Counted from the first letter of the stretch, positions 1-9,490 are shown. The stretch is DNA of 64,000 nt from Candidatus Sabulitectum silens (GCA_001875255.1 MJAN01000002.1:1-64000); one strand, 5' to 3'. Notes: generated by a model not told the origin, from the letters alone. Translations and numbers: made by a program.

Positions 1-1154
1 TTCCTCAGCAGGGGGCTCTTCCTCGGCTGCTGGCTCTTCCTCAGCTGCCGGTTCTTCCGCCGGGGTCTCCGGGGTTTCGGCTGCCTCGGTTTCCTCCTCC
101 GGGAAAACGGGAACCTGCACCTTTATCTCGGCGGGCTCATCCGGGGAAACATCCTTTTCATCCTCGGGTTCTTCCGCCGGGGTTTCCTCCGGTTCTTCTT
201 CCACCGCCTCCGGAGCGCCAAAATGGCGTTGAGGTCGGTTCCTGACGCCTCTTCTTCCTCAGGGGCTCTTCCTCGACTGCCGGCTCTTCAGCCGGGGCCT
301 CGGGTTCAGGGGCACCGAAAATGGCGTTAAGATCCGTGGCTGGCTCCTCTGTGGCGGTATCCTTCTCCTGCTTCTCTTCCGGTTCTGTTTCCCGTTCTTC
401 GGTGGCTGCCCTGGAGCCGAATATGGAATTGAGATCGGCATGGGATTCAGGCAGTTCGGATTCTCCGCCGCCGAATACGGAAGCGAGGGGGCTTTGTTCC
501 TCGGGTTCAGAGGGTTCTGATGGCTGGCTTCCTCCGCCGAAGATGGCGCCGAAGTCCACCTTGCGGGACTCCTCTTTTTTCTTATCCTCATTTATTCCGA
601 TGGAGTTAAGGAGGTCGTCCACCCCTTCAACTTCCTTCTTTTCTCCCAGACCTATGTTGTTCAGGAGATCGTCCACTCCGTCGGAGCTTCCCCGGCGAAC
701 ACGCTTTCGGTGTCGTCGGAGTCGGCGAATATCTGCTGCCCTTCAGGGGAGGGGCCTTCTTTTCAGTGGCAGTTTCAGCGGTTTCCTTCTCCAGCCTTGC
801 CAGGGCCACCTTGGCGCCATGATGGTCGGGGTTCATGTCGAGGACCACCCTGAAGTTGTCACGGGCGAGTTCGGCTTCCCCGGTTTCCTCGAGAACCTGA
901 CCAAGCCTGAAGTGGGTATAAATGTTATCGACCTCGAGTGTGGAAAGGGCTTCAAGTTGAGACTTTGCCTCGCCCCACAGCCCGAGCTGCATGCATGCGT
1001 CGGCCAGGAGGCTTCTTGCCCGGGGCCTTGTTCCTATGAGGCTGGTGGCCTTTAGAAGAAGTTCCCTGGCCTGTTCCGCAAGACCCCGGGCGAGGTATCC
1101 CTCGGCGTCCCTGCATAAGGCGTTGTATGTCTCGCTGGTGAAAGCATCGGCCAT
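1..1154 (-). CDS. TPR protein with acidic, LNxIFG-repeat tail (partial, frame-broken)
   Basis: The start is the ATG at 1154, 10 bases after an AGGGGGG ribosome site; the gene runs off the window at base 1. Residues about 1-125 form TPR helices (for example YLARGLAEQARELLLKAT). The tail is rich in Glu, Pro and Ala and carries repeats: VDDLLNNIG and VDDLLNSIG, then FGAIFGGG, LASVFGGG, DLNSIFG and two DLNAIFG, separated by acidic spacers, and finally AEEEP repeats. Four single-base losses, near 748, 686, 264 and 222, must be repaired to read it through; three lie in G or A runs. The TPR part suggests a protein-interaction scaffold and the repeated motifs a multivalent partner site. No signal peptide is seen, so it is probably cytoplasmic. 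No function is recognised. Confidence 0.7.
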
Positions 1155-1283
1155 GAAAAGCCCCCCTGATAAGATGTATTTATGCAAAACGTGTTGTTTA
1201 CCGTTTCACGGTGAGGGGATGACCGGACGGTTAACTTGGAGGGGTGGACCGCCCTGGAACAGCAGAGCCCGTCACCTTGCGGC

Positions 1284-1376
<93 letters not shown>

Positions 1377-1394
1377 ACGCAAAACCGGGTTCAA

Positions 1395-1423
1395 TCTATA
1401 GATATTCATATGCGAATTGTCAA
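1395..1423 (-). promoter_or_regulatory. Sigma70-type promoter of tRNA-Ser(GGA)
   Basis: On the minus strand TTGACA (1423-1418) and TATAGA (1400-1395) are separated by exactly 17 bases. The tRNA 5' end is 19 bases downstream of the -10 box. This near-consensus match shows that the organism uses ordinary housekeeping promoters. Confidence 0.8.
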
Positions 1424-1536
1424 CGAGGATGATACCAGCCCGACTCCACCGGAAGAAAGCGGTGAAACTCTTTCAGTGCGGGTGTGTGTTATATATTAAA
1501 GGCAGTGATTGAAAAAACTGGATAAGGAGGAGTATC

Positions 1537-2519
1537 ATGAAGCTAATTTTGGTATTGGCCCTTTTCGCCCTGGTATCAACGGCGGTAGCGGCGGAGAGGG
1601 TAGTGCTGTTTGGGGAGTTCACCTCCACAACTTGACCCACATGCCCGGTTATCGCAGGTGCGGTAAACAGCATGATGAGTTCGTATGTAACTACAGGTGA
1701 CATGGCCCCCCTCATGGTCTTTTACAATGGCCCAGGCAGCTCAACCTTCGGCAACATAATCATTAACTATTACGGTACAGGGTACACACCATCTTTCTTC
1801 TGCGACGGAGTCTGGAGTGATGTGGGATGGGATCAGACAGCATGCGAGAACGCAATAGATGCCAGGCTGGCTGAACCATCATATCTGGACATAGATATTA
1901 CTGTCGGCGGTGATGAGAACGCCGGAGTGGTCTATTACAACATCACAGCGGAACAGGACCTGCAGGCAGGAGGTCTTATCAGGCTTCTCTCCGCCGTGGT
2001 GGAATCCGATATCACTGCCGATGGATCCTGGGGAAACTACAACGGGCAAACCGTACATTGGATCCCCAGGCTGGCTCCAGTTGGGAATGCGGGAATAACA
2101 CTGGATTTCACCGGACCTATCCCCAGACGATATCTGTCCAGGGTGAATACACAATAGACCCGGACTGGGATTTCGAGAACATGGGCATAGTTGCCTTCGT
2201 GATGGATTACGAGGGCAAGGAAGTCTTTAACGCCTTCTACTCAGAGGATCTCGGTTCCATATTGGGAATTGAATCCGGTTCTGATGCCATTTCCATGACC
2301 ATCGGCCCTAATCCGTCAACGGGCAACTTCTCCGTAGCCGCTTCCCTCCCGGATGGGGTTAACGGAACAGTTGACGTCTTTGACATCACTGGAAGGGTTG
2401 TGGGCTCAGCATCCTCTGATAGCGCTGAGTTCTCTGTGGAAGAAGCGGGGCTCTACCTCGTTCGCCTTTCCTCTCCCGCTGGAGACAGCATCACAAAGTC
2501 CATTATCGTGATCCGTTAG
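1537..2519 (+). CDS. Secreted thioredoxin-like selenoprotein (UxxC) with C-terminal sorting domain
   Basis: The start ATG at 1537 follows AAGGAGG and begins a signal peptide (MKLILVLALFALVSTAVAA). Codon 33 is TGA (1633-1635), and the same frame stays open on both sides of it, giving GEFTSTT-U-PTC-PVIAGAVN, a redox UxxC motif at the place where Omp28/thioredoxin-like secreted proteins carry CxxC. A SECIS-like hairpin follows directly (separate entry). Further on are YTPSFFCDG and a second domain, then a T9SS-type C-terminal domain (IGPNPSTGNFSV, VDVFDITGRV, GLYLVRL). One base is lost near 2120, after which frame 3 carries the gene to its TAG. Likely a periplasmic or surface thiol-disulfide oxidoreductase. 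Selenocysteine is an inference from the TGA position and the hairpin; a single-base substitution error is the alternative. Confidence 0.78.
1633..1673 (+). promoter_or_regulatory. Putative bacterial SECIS element with Sec UGA codon
   Basis: The TGA is followed 20 bases later by the apical loop AGGT (1656-1659), closed by a seven-pair stem (1649-1655 with 1660-1666, one T-G pair). Below it are a G-C pair across a bulged A1667 and a lower stem ATGC/GCAT (1641-1644 with 1670-1673). As I recall the E. coli fdhF SECIS, it also presents GCAGGU at this location, only one codon closer to the UGA. Distance and a G within the first two loop positions both fit the usual bacterial SECIS description. Confidence 0.65.
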
Positions 2520-2533
2520 GATACTTCGCTTCC

Positions 2534-2560
2534 GGGGCGCTTGATTGCCGCCCCTTTTTT
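2534..2560 (+). terminator. Intrinsic terminator after the selenoprotein gene
   Basis: GGGGCG (2534-2539) pairs with CGCCCC (2549-2554) and is followed by six T residues on the plus strand. It ends the plus-strand gene and abuts the 3' end of maf on the other strand. Confidence 0.85.
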
Positions 2561-3143
2561 AATTCAGGCTGTCCAGGAACCGGTGGATGAACCGGGATAT
2601 GGGCAGTCCCATCACATTGAAGTAGCAGCCTTCTATCTTTTCCACCAGAACACAGCCAAGACCCTGTATGCCGTAGGCCCCGGCTTTGTCCATGGGCTCG
2701 CCGGAGTCAACATAGGCTTGAATTTCCCGGTCTTCCAGTGTACGGAACTTAACCCTGGTGGCCTCTGCGAAGGAGAACGACAGCCCCCTGCTGTGCCAGA
2801 CAAGGGCAACCCCGCCGTAAACCGTGTGCCAATTCCCCGAGAGCCTGCTGATCATATCAAAGGCCTCCTCCCCGGTCCGGGGTTTTCCCAGCAGAACGCC
2901 GTTCTCATAGACCATTGTATCCGCGCCGAGGACAGGGTGGTCGGGGAATGCCTTCGCCACATCACGGGCCTTGAGGGTGGCCCAGTGCCGCACTATATCC
3001 CCGGGTCTTCCCTCCATGGAGATTTCCTCTATGGATGAGGGGTGAACACTATGGGGAATGCTGGCCATTCGCAGTATTTCGGTCCTTCTGGGAGACCTGC
3101 TTGCCAGGATCAGCTCCCTTTCCACGGGATACCAGTAGTTCAT
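2559..3143 (-). CDS. maf: Maf family nucleoside triphosphate pyrophosphatase
   Basis: The 194-residue protein has the usual Maf length and motifs: LILASRSPRRTEIL (residues 11-24), VLGADTMV (the catalytic Asp region), GKPRTGEEAFDMISRLSG and the C-terminal YGIQGLG. Maf proteins hydrolyse non-canonical or modified NTPs (the dTTP/UTP class is likely) in the cytoplasm. The ATG overlaps the dtd stop by four bases (ATGA), so it is translationally coupled as last gene of the operon that starts at 6488. The frame is intact. Confidence 0.93.
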   Translation of the reverse strand: MNYWYPVERELILASRSPRRTEILRMASIPHSVHPSSIEEISMEGRPGDIVRHWATLKARDVAKAFPDHPVLGADTMVYENGVLLGKPRTGEEAFDMISRLSGNWHTVYGGVALVWHSRGLSFSFAEATRVKFRTLEDREIQAYVDSGEPMDKAGAYGIQGLGCVLVEKIEGCYFNVMGLPISRFIHRFLDSLN

Positions 3144-3595
3144 CGGTTCCTTTCCGAAGGGGAGTCCACCATAACGGTCACAGGGCCGTCGTTGGTGAGG
3201 CTTACCTCCATCATGGCCCCGAATACCCCTTCGGAAACCCTTATGCCTGAGTCCCTTACCTTTTCAATGAACAGCCTGTAGAGGATGTTTGCGGTATCGG
3301 GGTCGGCGGCCTTGATGAAGCTGGGCCTTTTGCCCTTCCTGGTGTCGGCGTGGAGGGTGAACTGGCTCACCACGAGCATCTCGCCGGAGATGTCCTGGAG
3401 GGACCTGTTCATCTGGCCATTCTCGTCGGGAAATATTCTCAGCCCTGTTAGCTTGCCTGCCATCCAGTCCAGCTCGCCGGGGGAATCCTCCCCCCGGAAC
3501 CCGACAAGGGCGAGAAGGCCCCTTCCGATCATTCCAACCGGTCTTCCATTCACGGTTACCTCAGCCCGGGATACCCTCTGAACCAGGGCCTTCAA
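3140..3595 (-). CDS. dtd: D-aminoacyl-tRNA deacylase
   Basis: A 151-residue DTD protein: start region KALVQRVSRAEVTV, GRGLLALVGF, catalytic-site SQFTL (in VVSQFTLHAD), GKRPSFIKAADP and the C-terminal GVFGAMMEVSLTNDGPVT. It hydrolyses D-amino acids and glycine from mischarged tRNAs. I place the start at TTG 3595, where the family begins (M/L-KALVQRV), just behind the upstream gene's TAG at 3598. The open frame continues upstream only because of a frame break in the preceding gene. It overlaps maf by four bases. Confidence 0.92.
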   Translation of the reverse strand: MKALVQRVSRAEVTVNGRPVGMIGRGLLALVGFRGEDSPGELDWMAGKLTGLRIFPDENGQMNRSLQDISGEMLVVSQFTLHADTRKGKRPSFIKAADPDTANILYRLFIEKVRDSGIRVSEGVFGAMMEVSLTNDGPVTVMVDSPSERNR

Positions 3596-3597
3596 CG

Positions 3598-4066
3598 CTA
3601 TTTGTCCCTGCAGGCCGACGGGATTCCCGGAAAGAGGGCGATGGCCGTTCCCGCCAGAACCCAGACCCAGGGCAAGGCCCACCATCTGGAGGGCTCTTCC
3701 CGACCTGCTGAGGGAATTGCTGCCCTCCGCTTTGAGGGAAGCTATCCTGAGGGAGCAGCCGGCTGCCAGTATGGCAACCCCTGCCCACCTTATGGCCATG
3801 AAGCCGGAAAAAGCGGTTATTCGAAGCAGGAAAGCATCGAGAACGCTGACCAGAAGCACCGCGTAAAGGGTAATTCGTGAGGCGTCGGCCCTGGCGCTGC
3901 TCTCCAGTACCGACCAGATGAGATACACCGCAACGGTGGCAAGGGTGGCCTGAAAATCCGCCTGGTTCCATGGAAGAAGGGACAGGTCTATGATCCCCGC
4001 CATGTTCAGAACGACGATGACCGCTATAGGGATGAGTATCCTGGCAAAACCGCTGTTCATGTTCAT
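3598..4066 (-). CDS. Small multi-pass membrane protein (frame-broken)
   Basis: The ATG at 4066 overlaps the subtilase stop. The protein has about five hydrophobic segments: ILIPIAVIVVLNMAGII, LATVAVYLIWSVLE, LYAVLLVSVLDAFLL and MAIRWAGVAILAAG, then, after one lost base near 3685, WWALPWVWVLAGTAIALF before the TAG at 3600-3598. The total is about 156 residues. The layout loosely resembles small methyltransferase-like membrane proteins (isoprenylcysteine carboxyl methyltransferase type), but no diagnostic motif is visible, so function is unknown. It sits in the overlapping operon between the secreted protease and dtd. Confidence 0.6.
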
Positions 4067-5923
4067 TCCCCGGTTCCCCTGATCAGCGCAAGGTTGATCA
4101 GGCTGGTTGAATCCCCGGTGCGGAGAAGTGCCAGGTACTGACCCGACGCCACTTCCTCACCGTTCATGTTGGTGCCGTCCCAGTAGAAGGCCTGGCCCTC
4201 CACCGGGGCTCTGTAGCAGCCGGGCTGCAGGGCAGGGCGGCTCTGGCTGTGCACCGGTTCCCCTGAAACGGTGAAAATGGACAGTGTGACATCAGCCGGG
4301 GGACCTGTGAGGTCGAACCCTATGTGGAAACCGGAGGAGGAGGGGTTGGGATATGCCGAGGCGGGCTGGGAGGATGCGGGAGGGTCCACATAGATGGTGA
4401 TCTCGACTCCCTGTTCCGTCAGGGTGCCTTGAACAGGAATGGGATGGCCGTAGCCCTGGGAAACCGCTGTGAAACCGCCAAGCTCACCGGGCTCAACCGC
4501 GAAGCAGCCCATGTCGTTGGTGGAGGTGGACGCTTCAGTTCCGCTGTCCATTGTAACAAGGACCTGAAGGCCGGGAAGTATCTCCCCGGTGTCGCTGCGT
4601 CTTACCCGGCCTGTGACGGACCTGTGCCTGATGGCGGCAAGGGCGTCTATAATGCCGTAGCCATAGGAGTTGTCCGGCGTGCCGGAACGGCTTGCGGTGG
4701 CTGTGAGGGCCTCGTAGATACGCATCATGGACCAGCTTGGGTGGGCGGATGAAACACAGGCAGCCCCGGCGGAAATGAGCGGGGCGGCGAAACTGGTTCC
4801 GTTAACCGTTGAGTAACCGGAGCCCCCGTAGGAAGCTGCCACGGCGTTGTTGCCCCTGGCGCAGCCGTCGGGCTTTATCCTGCCGTCGGCTGTGGGGCCC
4901 TGCTGGAGAAGTCCGGGATGTTCCCCCCGCCGTCTACGGCACCGGCGGCGAAAACAGAATCGCCGTCGGCGGGAGCCACCAGGGAGGTTGGTTCAGGACC
5001 GTCGTTGCCGGCGGAGTTGAAGACCAGAAGCCCCGTGAGGCGGCAAGGTCCGCTGCTATGGTGGTAACCGCTGTGTTGCCGTCCATCTGACCGGGTTCGT
5101 ACCAGTCGGTATAGCCCAGTGAGCTGCTCACGAGGTCTGCCCCCTGGGCTTCCAGCCACTCGAGGCCGGACACCCAGAAGTCTTCCTCCTGCTGGTATTC
5201 GTCGCCCACGTCCTCGGTTTTCGCCAGAAGGAAGGATGAACCCCAGGCGCCTCCTATGAAGAGCCCGGGATCGTAGCCGGCTATCATGGAAAGTACCCTG
5301 GTTCCGTGGGAGGCCTGGTTCACAGGGTCGCCCTGTTGCCAGGCAACGGTGCTGTCGTCCATTACGAAGTCGTATGACGCGATTACATTGGCGGACTGCA
5401 GGCTGGGGTGGTCGAGTTCAAAGCCCGAATCAAGAAGACCTATCACCACCCCGGAACCGCTCCAGCCCATCTGCTGAACCTGGTAGAGGTTTATCTGCTG
5501 AAGCTGTGACAGGGAAAGGCCGTATGAGTCCGGGGCGGGTGTTTCCACCGGGGGTGAGAATGTGGATACCCCAACGGGCCGCACTTCCCTGACAATGGGA
5601 GAGCTTTCGAGCTGCTGGACCTGAGCCGGGGTAAGCCTTACGCTCACGGCGTTCAGGTACCGGGACTCGGTTCTGACACCGGAAGAGGCCAGGGCCTCTA
5701 CTTCCTTCACGTAGGGGGCATAGGGATACAGGTCGTAGATGTCGGCGCTTTCCCTGCCCAGGGCTGCCCTTCTGGAGAAGGAAGGTCCGGCGGCTATTTC
5801 CTCGGTGGCTCTGTGAAGCCTTGCCTCGACACCGGCGCCCGGTCGGTGAAAATACCCAGTAAAGCCCCCCTCAGGGGCGGTGCCCTGAAGGAGGGCCAGC
5901 AGTATTGACAGAACTAATGCCAT
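4063..5923 (-). CDS. Secreted subtilisin-like serine protease with FlgD-like C-terminal domain
   Basis: About 620 residues once two lost bases (near 5065 and 4850) are restored. Order: signal peptide (MALVLSILLALLQG), inhibitor-like propeptide (YLNAVSVRLTPAQVQQL), then the S8 catalytic triad: Asp in VVIGLLDSGFELDHP, His in NQASHGTRVLSMIAG, and Ser in VNGTSFAAPLISAG; the oxyanion Asn is in VFNSAGNDG. A carboxypeptidase-regulatory-like domain follows (VTGRVRRSDTGEILPG), then a sorting domain (AYPNPSSSGFHIGFDL, FYWDGTNMNGEEVASGQY). It probably acts at the cell surface after T9SS-type export. It overlaps both neighbours by a few bases. Confidence 0.88.
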
Positions 5924-6488
5924 CAGGTTTCCGAAAGGTCAGTCCACTGCCAGATCTGGTATTCATTTTCGTCTTCGGGGCTGGGCTTGCAGAGGAAGAT
6001 GGCGCTTCCCTGGGCCCTGTATCCATCCTGCTGGCCCTGGTCGTTCCAGAAGTAAACCTTCAGTTCGAAGGACCTTTGCAGCTGCAGGGTGGTCAGTGTG
6101 GAATCCCCGTACCAGATGGACTCTCCGGTTCCGTTGAGCGTGAGTTCGATAACCTCGGCTTCAGTGCTGTTGAACATGCTGGTGGTGAACTGCTCTTCGA
6201 GGTCGCGACCCCAGGCTGGTCTATTATGCCGTCGCCGTCGTAGTCGTCCCAGTCAACCTCGAGAAGGATGAACTCGAACTCTTCGTGGAGGCAGTCGAGG
6301 TAGGCGTCGATGTTCTGAGTCTCGTAGGCGAGCTGGAAATTGTGAAGGACCTTCCAGGCGCTGTCCGCCGGTGTATAGTAGCCGGACTCGGGGGGATCCT
6401 CGCCCTTGTCCGGGCTGAAGAGGCATGCCGAACCTGCCAGCAGCACCGTAAGAGCCGTGTAGATAACCCTCGTTCTTGTGGAATACAT
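5923..6488 (-). CDS. Lipoprotein with NTF2/SnoaL-like fold (frame-broken)
   Basis: The start ATG at 6488 follows GGGAGGAGAAT. The lipobox LLAGSAC (Cys about residue 22) marks a lipoprotein. The segment VLHNFQLAYETQNIDAYL then HEEFEFIL resembles the first helix and strand of SnoaL/NTF2-like domains, and the rest (EVIELTLNGTGESIW, SFELKVYFWNDQ) is beta rich and fits the same fold. One lost base near 6195 joins the two parts. It is the first gene of the protease operon and its TGA overlaps the protease ATG (TGATG). The substrate is unknown. Confidence 0.65.
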
Positions 6489-6694
6489 ATTCTCCTCCCA
6501 GGAAACTCCGCAAATTCTCAACATCCTTCAGGTGAATATAACCGGTTTCACCGGGAATTGTTCCCCCACCATGGCATCCATGAACTATTCACCGGCGGCT
6601 GGTGTATAACAGATGGCGGGGAAAGGGTCTTCCGTTTTTTCATGAAACCCCGTACCCGACGGTGGTCAATGTTTTTACAGGCCCTCATTACCTG

Positions 6695-6724
6695 TTGACT
6701 TCATGCGGTTTGACGGGGAATAAT
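6695..6724 (+). promoter_or_regulatory. Promoter for the TPR-PEGA-TonB_C gene
   Basis: TTGACT (6695-6700) and AATAAT (6719-6724) are 18 bases apart and lie about 45 bases ahead of the coding start. The rest of the 280-base gap (6489-6769) between the divergent genes shows no gene and no other clear signal. Confidence 0.45.
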
Positions 6725-6769
6725 AGGGTACTGAGGGGTAGTTTCACGCAAAGGCGGCAAGGGGGAGTT

Positions 6770-7996
6770 CTGTACGCTTTCATACTGGCAATGCTTGCTC
6801 TCACCGGGGCGTCAACCGTCGACGAGGCAATACAGCTCTATGAGATGGGTGACATACCCGGGGCAATAGTGGCCCTGGAAGGCATGATCTCCACGGAAAC
6901 CCTCTCCTTCGACGAGAGGCTCCGGGCGTGGGACAGGCTGGGAGCTCATACTACGCAATGGGGAACGAACAGGCAGCCAGAAGCGCCTACGAGGAACTGC
7001 TGCGCCTTGATGTTTACTACGACCTCAGCCCCGGGGCCAACCCGAGGCTTCAGGCCCTGCTGGACACTGTGCGGGACAACACCATGGCCTCGGCAATGGT
7101 GCGAAGTGAACCCGCTGGAGCCTTCGTAACACTGAACGGCCAGCTCATGGGTGTAACCCCCATAATGCTCGACGGCCTTGTGGGCGGCAACGAGTACAGC
7201 GTCGATGTCTACCAGGTCGGCTACGAAACCGAATACTACACCCTGGCAGCCCAGTCCGGCCACAGCCACATGCTGCAGTTCGAACTGAACACCCTCCCGG
7301 ACCCCGGGGCCGTTGCGGTTGCCCAGGGGGCGGCGGTCAGGGTGAGCAGCCCGACCAGACCGGAAGCACAGGTAACCTCAATCCCGACGAAATGGTGGCG
7401 TCCCCCTTTGAAACCGCCTCAACCGACCAGCAGGAGGCTGGGGAAAACTCCCCCCAGAGCACCGAAGCCCTCCTTGCCATGCTTTCAAGCGGCGGGGGAA
7501 TAGACATGAGCACACTGAACAACCCCGGCGGGTTCGCCACCGCCGGAGAGGACGGCATCGGTCTCGCCGGTTCCACCGGGGGCCACCGTGACATCGTGCA
7601 GTCCGGTGTAGCAGCCCAGGCGGAAGCCTGGGAAGGGAGGTCATGGTCTTCAGCGACTTCTCGGAAAGGTCCACCCCCACCGTTACCGGCTCCGAGAACT
7701 ACTCTTCCCGGAGCGCCGAGGAGATAGCGGCCCTGGTGGCCGAAAAGCGCAGCCAGATTATGTATGTGTACAACAAGCACCTGCGCACCGACCCGCTTCT
7801 TGTGGGAAGGGTCGAGGTGGCCATGATAATCCATCCCAGCGGTAGGGTTTCCGATGTGCAGCTTGTCTCATCCAACATGTACAACCAGGCCTTCGAACTC
7901 GAGCTTATCAGAACCGTTGAGCAGTGGCGCTTCGGAAGCGTGAACGAGAACGAGGGTCCCCTTCCCATTCAGCTTCCCTTCAGCTTCAGCCCGTAG
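6770..7996 (+). CDS. TPR-PEGA protein with TonB-type C-terminal domain (frame-broken)
   Basis: After a signal-like segment (YAFILAMLALTGAST), TPR helices (DEAIQLYEMGDIPGAIVALE, ARSAYEELLRLDVYYDLSP) lead to a PEGA domain (VRSEPAGAFVTLNGQLMGVT). A low-complexity linker and a TonB/AgmX-like C-terminal domain follow (KRSQIMYVYNKHLRTDP, GRVEVAMIIHPSGRVSDVQL, VEQWRFG). Lost bases near 6945, 7350 and 7635 split it. The start is uncertain: no ATG lies between the promoter and the signal segment, so CTG 6770 behind AAGGGGGAG is a best guess. It is probably a periplasmic, envelope-linked scaffold. AgmX-type C-termini are known from gliding and envelope complexes; the role here is unknown. Confidence 0.65.
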
Positions 7997-8022
7997 ACCT
8001 CCCGTAATATCGAAAGGAAATA

Positions 8023-8634
8023 ATGGAGAACGAAAAGGTAATGGCCATTCTGCAGGAATGCGACGCCCTTCTTGAGGGGCACTTCAGATATACCTCCGGC
8101 AGGCACGGAAGCATGTATTTCGAAAAGATAAGGGTTGCCGGCCGTCCCGACCTCGTGATGGAACTGGGAAGGATGACCGGAGAAACCATGCGGGACATCG
8201 CCGGGGAGATAGATGTGGTATGCGCCCCGGCATTCGGTGCCATCGTTTTCGGCTTCGCCACAGCGGCTGCCATGGGAAAACCCTTTGCCTTCCTTCAGCG
8301 GGACTCCGCCGGTTTAATGGGCATCCGCCCCGGCTTTCAGTCCCTGGTGAAGAACGCCAGGGTGCTCCTTGTCGAGGATGTGGTAACGACAGGGGGAAGC
8401 GTACGGGAATCCATAGAGGTCCTTGAGGAACTGGGGGCCGGTGTGGTCATGGCCGGCCTGCTGGTGGACCGCACCGGAGGAACCCTGGAACTGCCGGTTC
8501 CCTACAGGGCCCTTCTCACCGTGAAGGCGGAAAGCTATGCCCGGAGGAGTGCCCCTGTGCCAGCGGGGATAGAGCTTGTAAAGCCCGGTTCATCGGGAAA
8601 AGGGTTTAGGTTTCCTCCGCGGGATCCTGGTTGA
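8023..8634 (+). CDS. pyrE: Orotate phosphoribosyltransferase
   Basis: The 203-residue protein starts at ATG 8023 behind GAAAGGA. It shows the PyrE signature: GHFRYTSGRHGSMYFEK (orotate/PRPP contacts), the PRPP-binding loop VLLVEDVVTTGGSVRES (residues about 110-126) and FLQRDSAGLMG. It converts orotate and PRPP to OMP in pyrimidine synthesis. Its last 29 bases overlap the 3' end of the convergent peptidase gene. The frame is intact. The C-terminal 10-15 residues extend past the usual domain. Confidence 0.92.
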   Translation: MENEKVMAILQECDALLEGHFRYTSGRHGSMYFEKIRVAGRPDLVMELGRMTGETMRDIAGEIDVVCAPAFGAIVFGFATAAAMGKPFAFLQRDSAGLMGIRPGFQSLVKNARVLLVEDVVTTGGSVRESIEVLEELGAGVVMAGLLVDRTGGTLELPVPYRALLTVKAESYARRSAPVPAGIELVKPGSSGKGFRFPPRDPG

Positions 8635-9490
8635 AGAAGGAGCTCAGCTGCTCATAGACCTCCGGGGCTCTCTCCTTCAGCTTCTCAGGCTTTTCGAAGA
8701 AGTATTCCACAGCGCAGGCGAAGAACTCCGCAGGGTTGGTTCCGGCGTAGCTCCTCAGGACCGATCTGTTGCTGTGTACCCTCTCGAATTCGGTCTGCAT
8801 GGCTTCGGCCCAGGGTTTATATGAACCCAGGGACAGTTCATCGGGAATGCCATCGGGCCTCCTGCCGTCGAGAACATGGGCGAACTCGTGGTAGCCCACA
8901 TTGAATCCGTCGTTATCGTGTTCGAAGCTTCTCAGAAGGTGGGGAAGGGAGAGAATAACGCCTCCCTGGGAATGAACCAGCCCCGCGGCGGTGAATCCGT
9001 CTGAACCGGTTCTGGTGGAATAGGAACCGTCGGCGGCGAACCCCGATGGATAGATGAGTATCTCTCCGAAGCTGTGGTACTCCCAGCCGGGCCTTCTGAA
9101 GGTGAGCCTTACGGCGGTGGCAGCCACCAGCGCCCTTACCTCGTCGGTTATCTCCACACCGTCTATCCCCGTTATGGTGTGCTCGAGGAGGAAAACCGCT
9201 ATGTTGTTCTCGTATTCCTTCCTGTCCGCCGGTGAAAGACCCTTGTAGAAGGAAACCTTATCCTGAAGAACCTCCCTTATTCCCGGTTCGATTCCCCTCC
9301 GGGCGGCTTTTTCCCTCTTCAGGTACCTGCGAAGGAACAGAAGGAAGTAGAGAACACCTCCGGCCCATATAACTGGAAGAACGGTAGATATCCCCCTTCC
9401 CCGTACAATGAAGGGAACGCTGAGAAGCAGACAGGACGCCGCGGTGAGCAGCGCCCTGTCAATTATCCTGCGGCGGGGGAAAACCTCCAC
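8606..9490 (-). CDS. MtfA-like zinc-dependent peptidase (M90 type)
   Basis: A GTG start at 9490 overlaps the stop of the preceding gene. The first 55 residues contain two hydrophobic helices, then come an MtfA-type domain with SPADRKEYENNIAVFLLE and the zinc motif HEFAHVLD (in NVGYHEFAHVLDGRRPDG), plus a downstream Glu-rich segment NPAEFFACAVEYFFEKPE. E. coli MtfA is a peptidase linked to the Mlc repressor and sugar uptake; the function in this lineage is unproven. The membrane-anchored N-terminus and the coupling to a coiled-coil protein are notable. Confidence 0.85.
   Translation of the reverse strand: MEVFPRRRIIDRALLTAASCLLLSVPFIVRGRGISTVLPVIWAGGVLYFLLFLRRYLKREKAARRGIEPGIREVLQDKVSFYKGLSPADRKEYENNIAVFLLEHTITGIDGVEITDEVRALVAATAVRLTFRRPGWEYHSFGEILIYPSGFAADGSYSTRTGSDGFTAAGLVHSQGGVILSLPHLLRSFEHDNDGFNVGYHEFAHVLDGRRPDGIPDELSLGSYKPWAEAMQTEFERVHSNRSVLRSYAGTNPAEFFACAVEYFFEKPEKLKERAPEVYEQLSSFFNQDPAEET

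Noticed and set aside
321..1055. Long open frames antisense to real genes (for example 244 residues over the TPR gene)
   Set aside because: Composition is that of a shadow frame: no ribosome site, no recognisable family, and the opposite strand carries clear domains.
8606..8634. pyrE tail overlap as a sign of misassembly
   Set aside because: Both frames are intact and convergent overlaps of this size are common.
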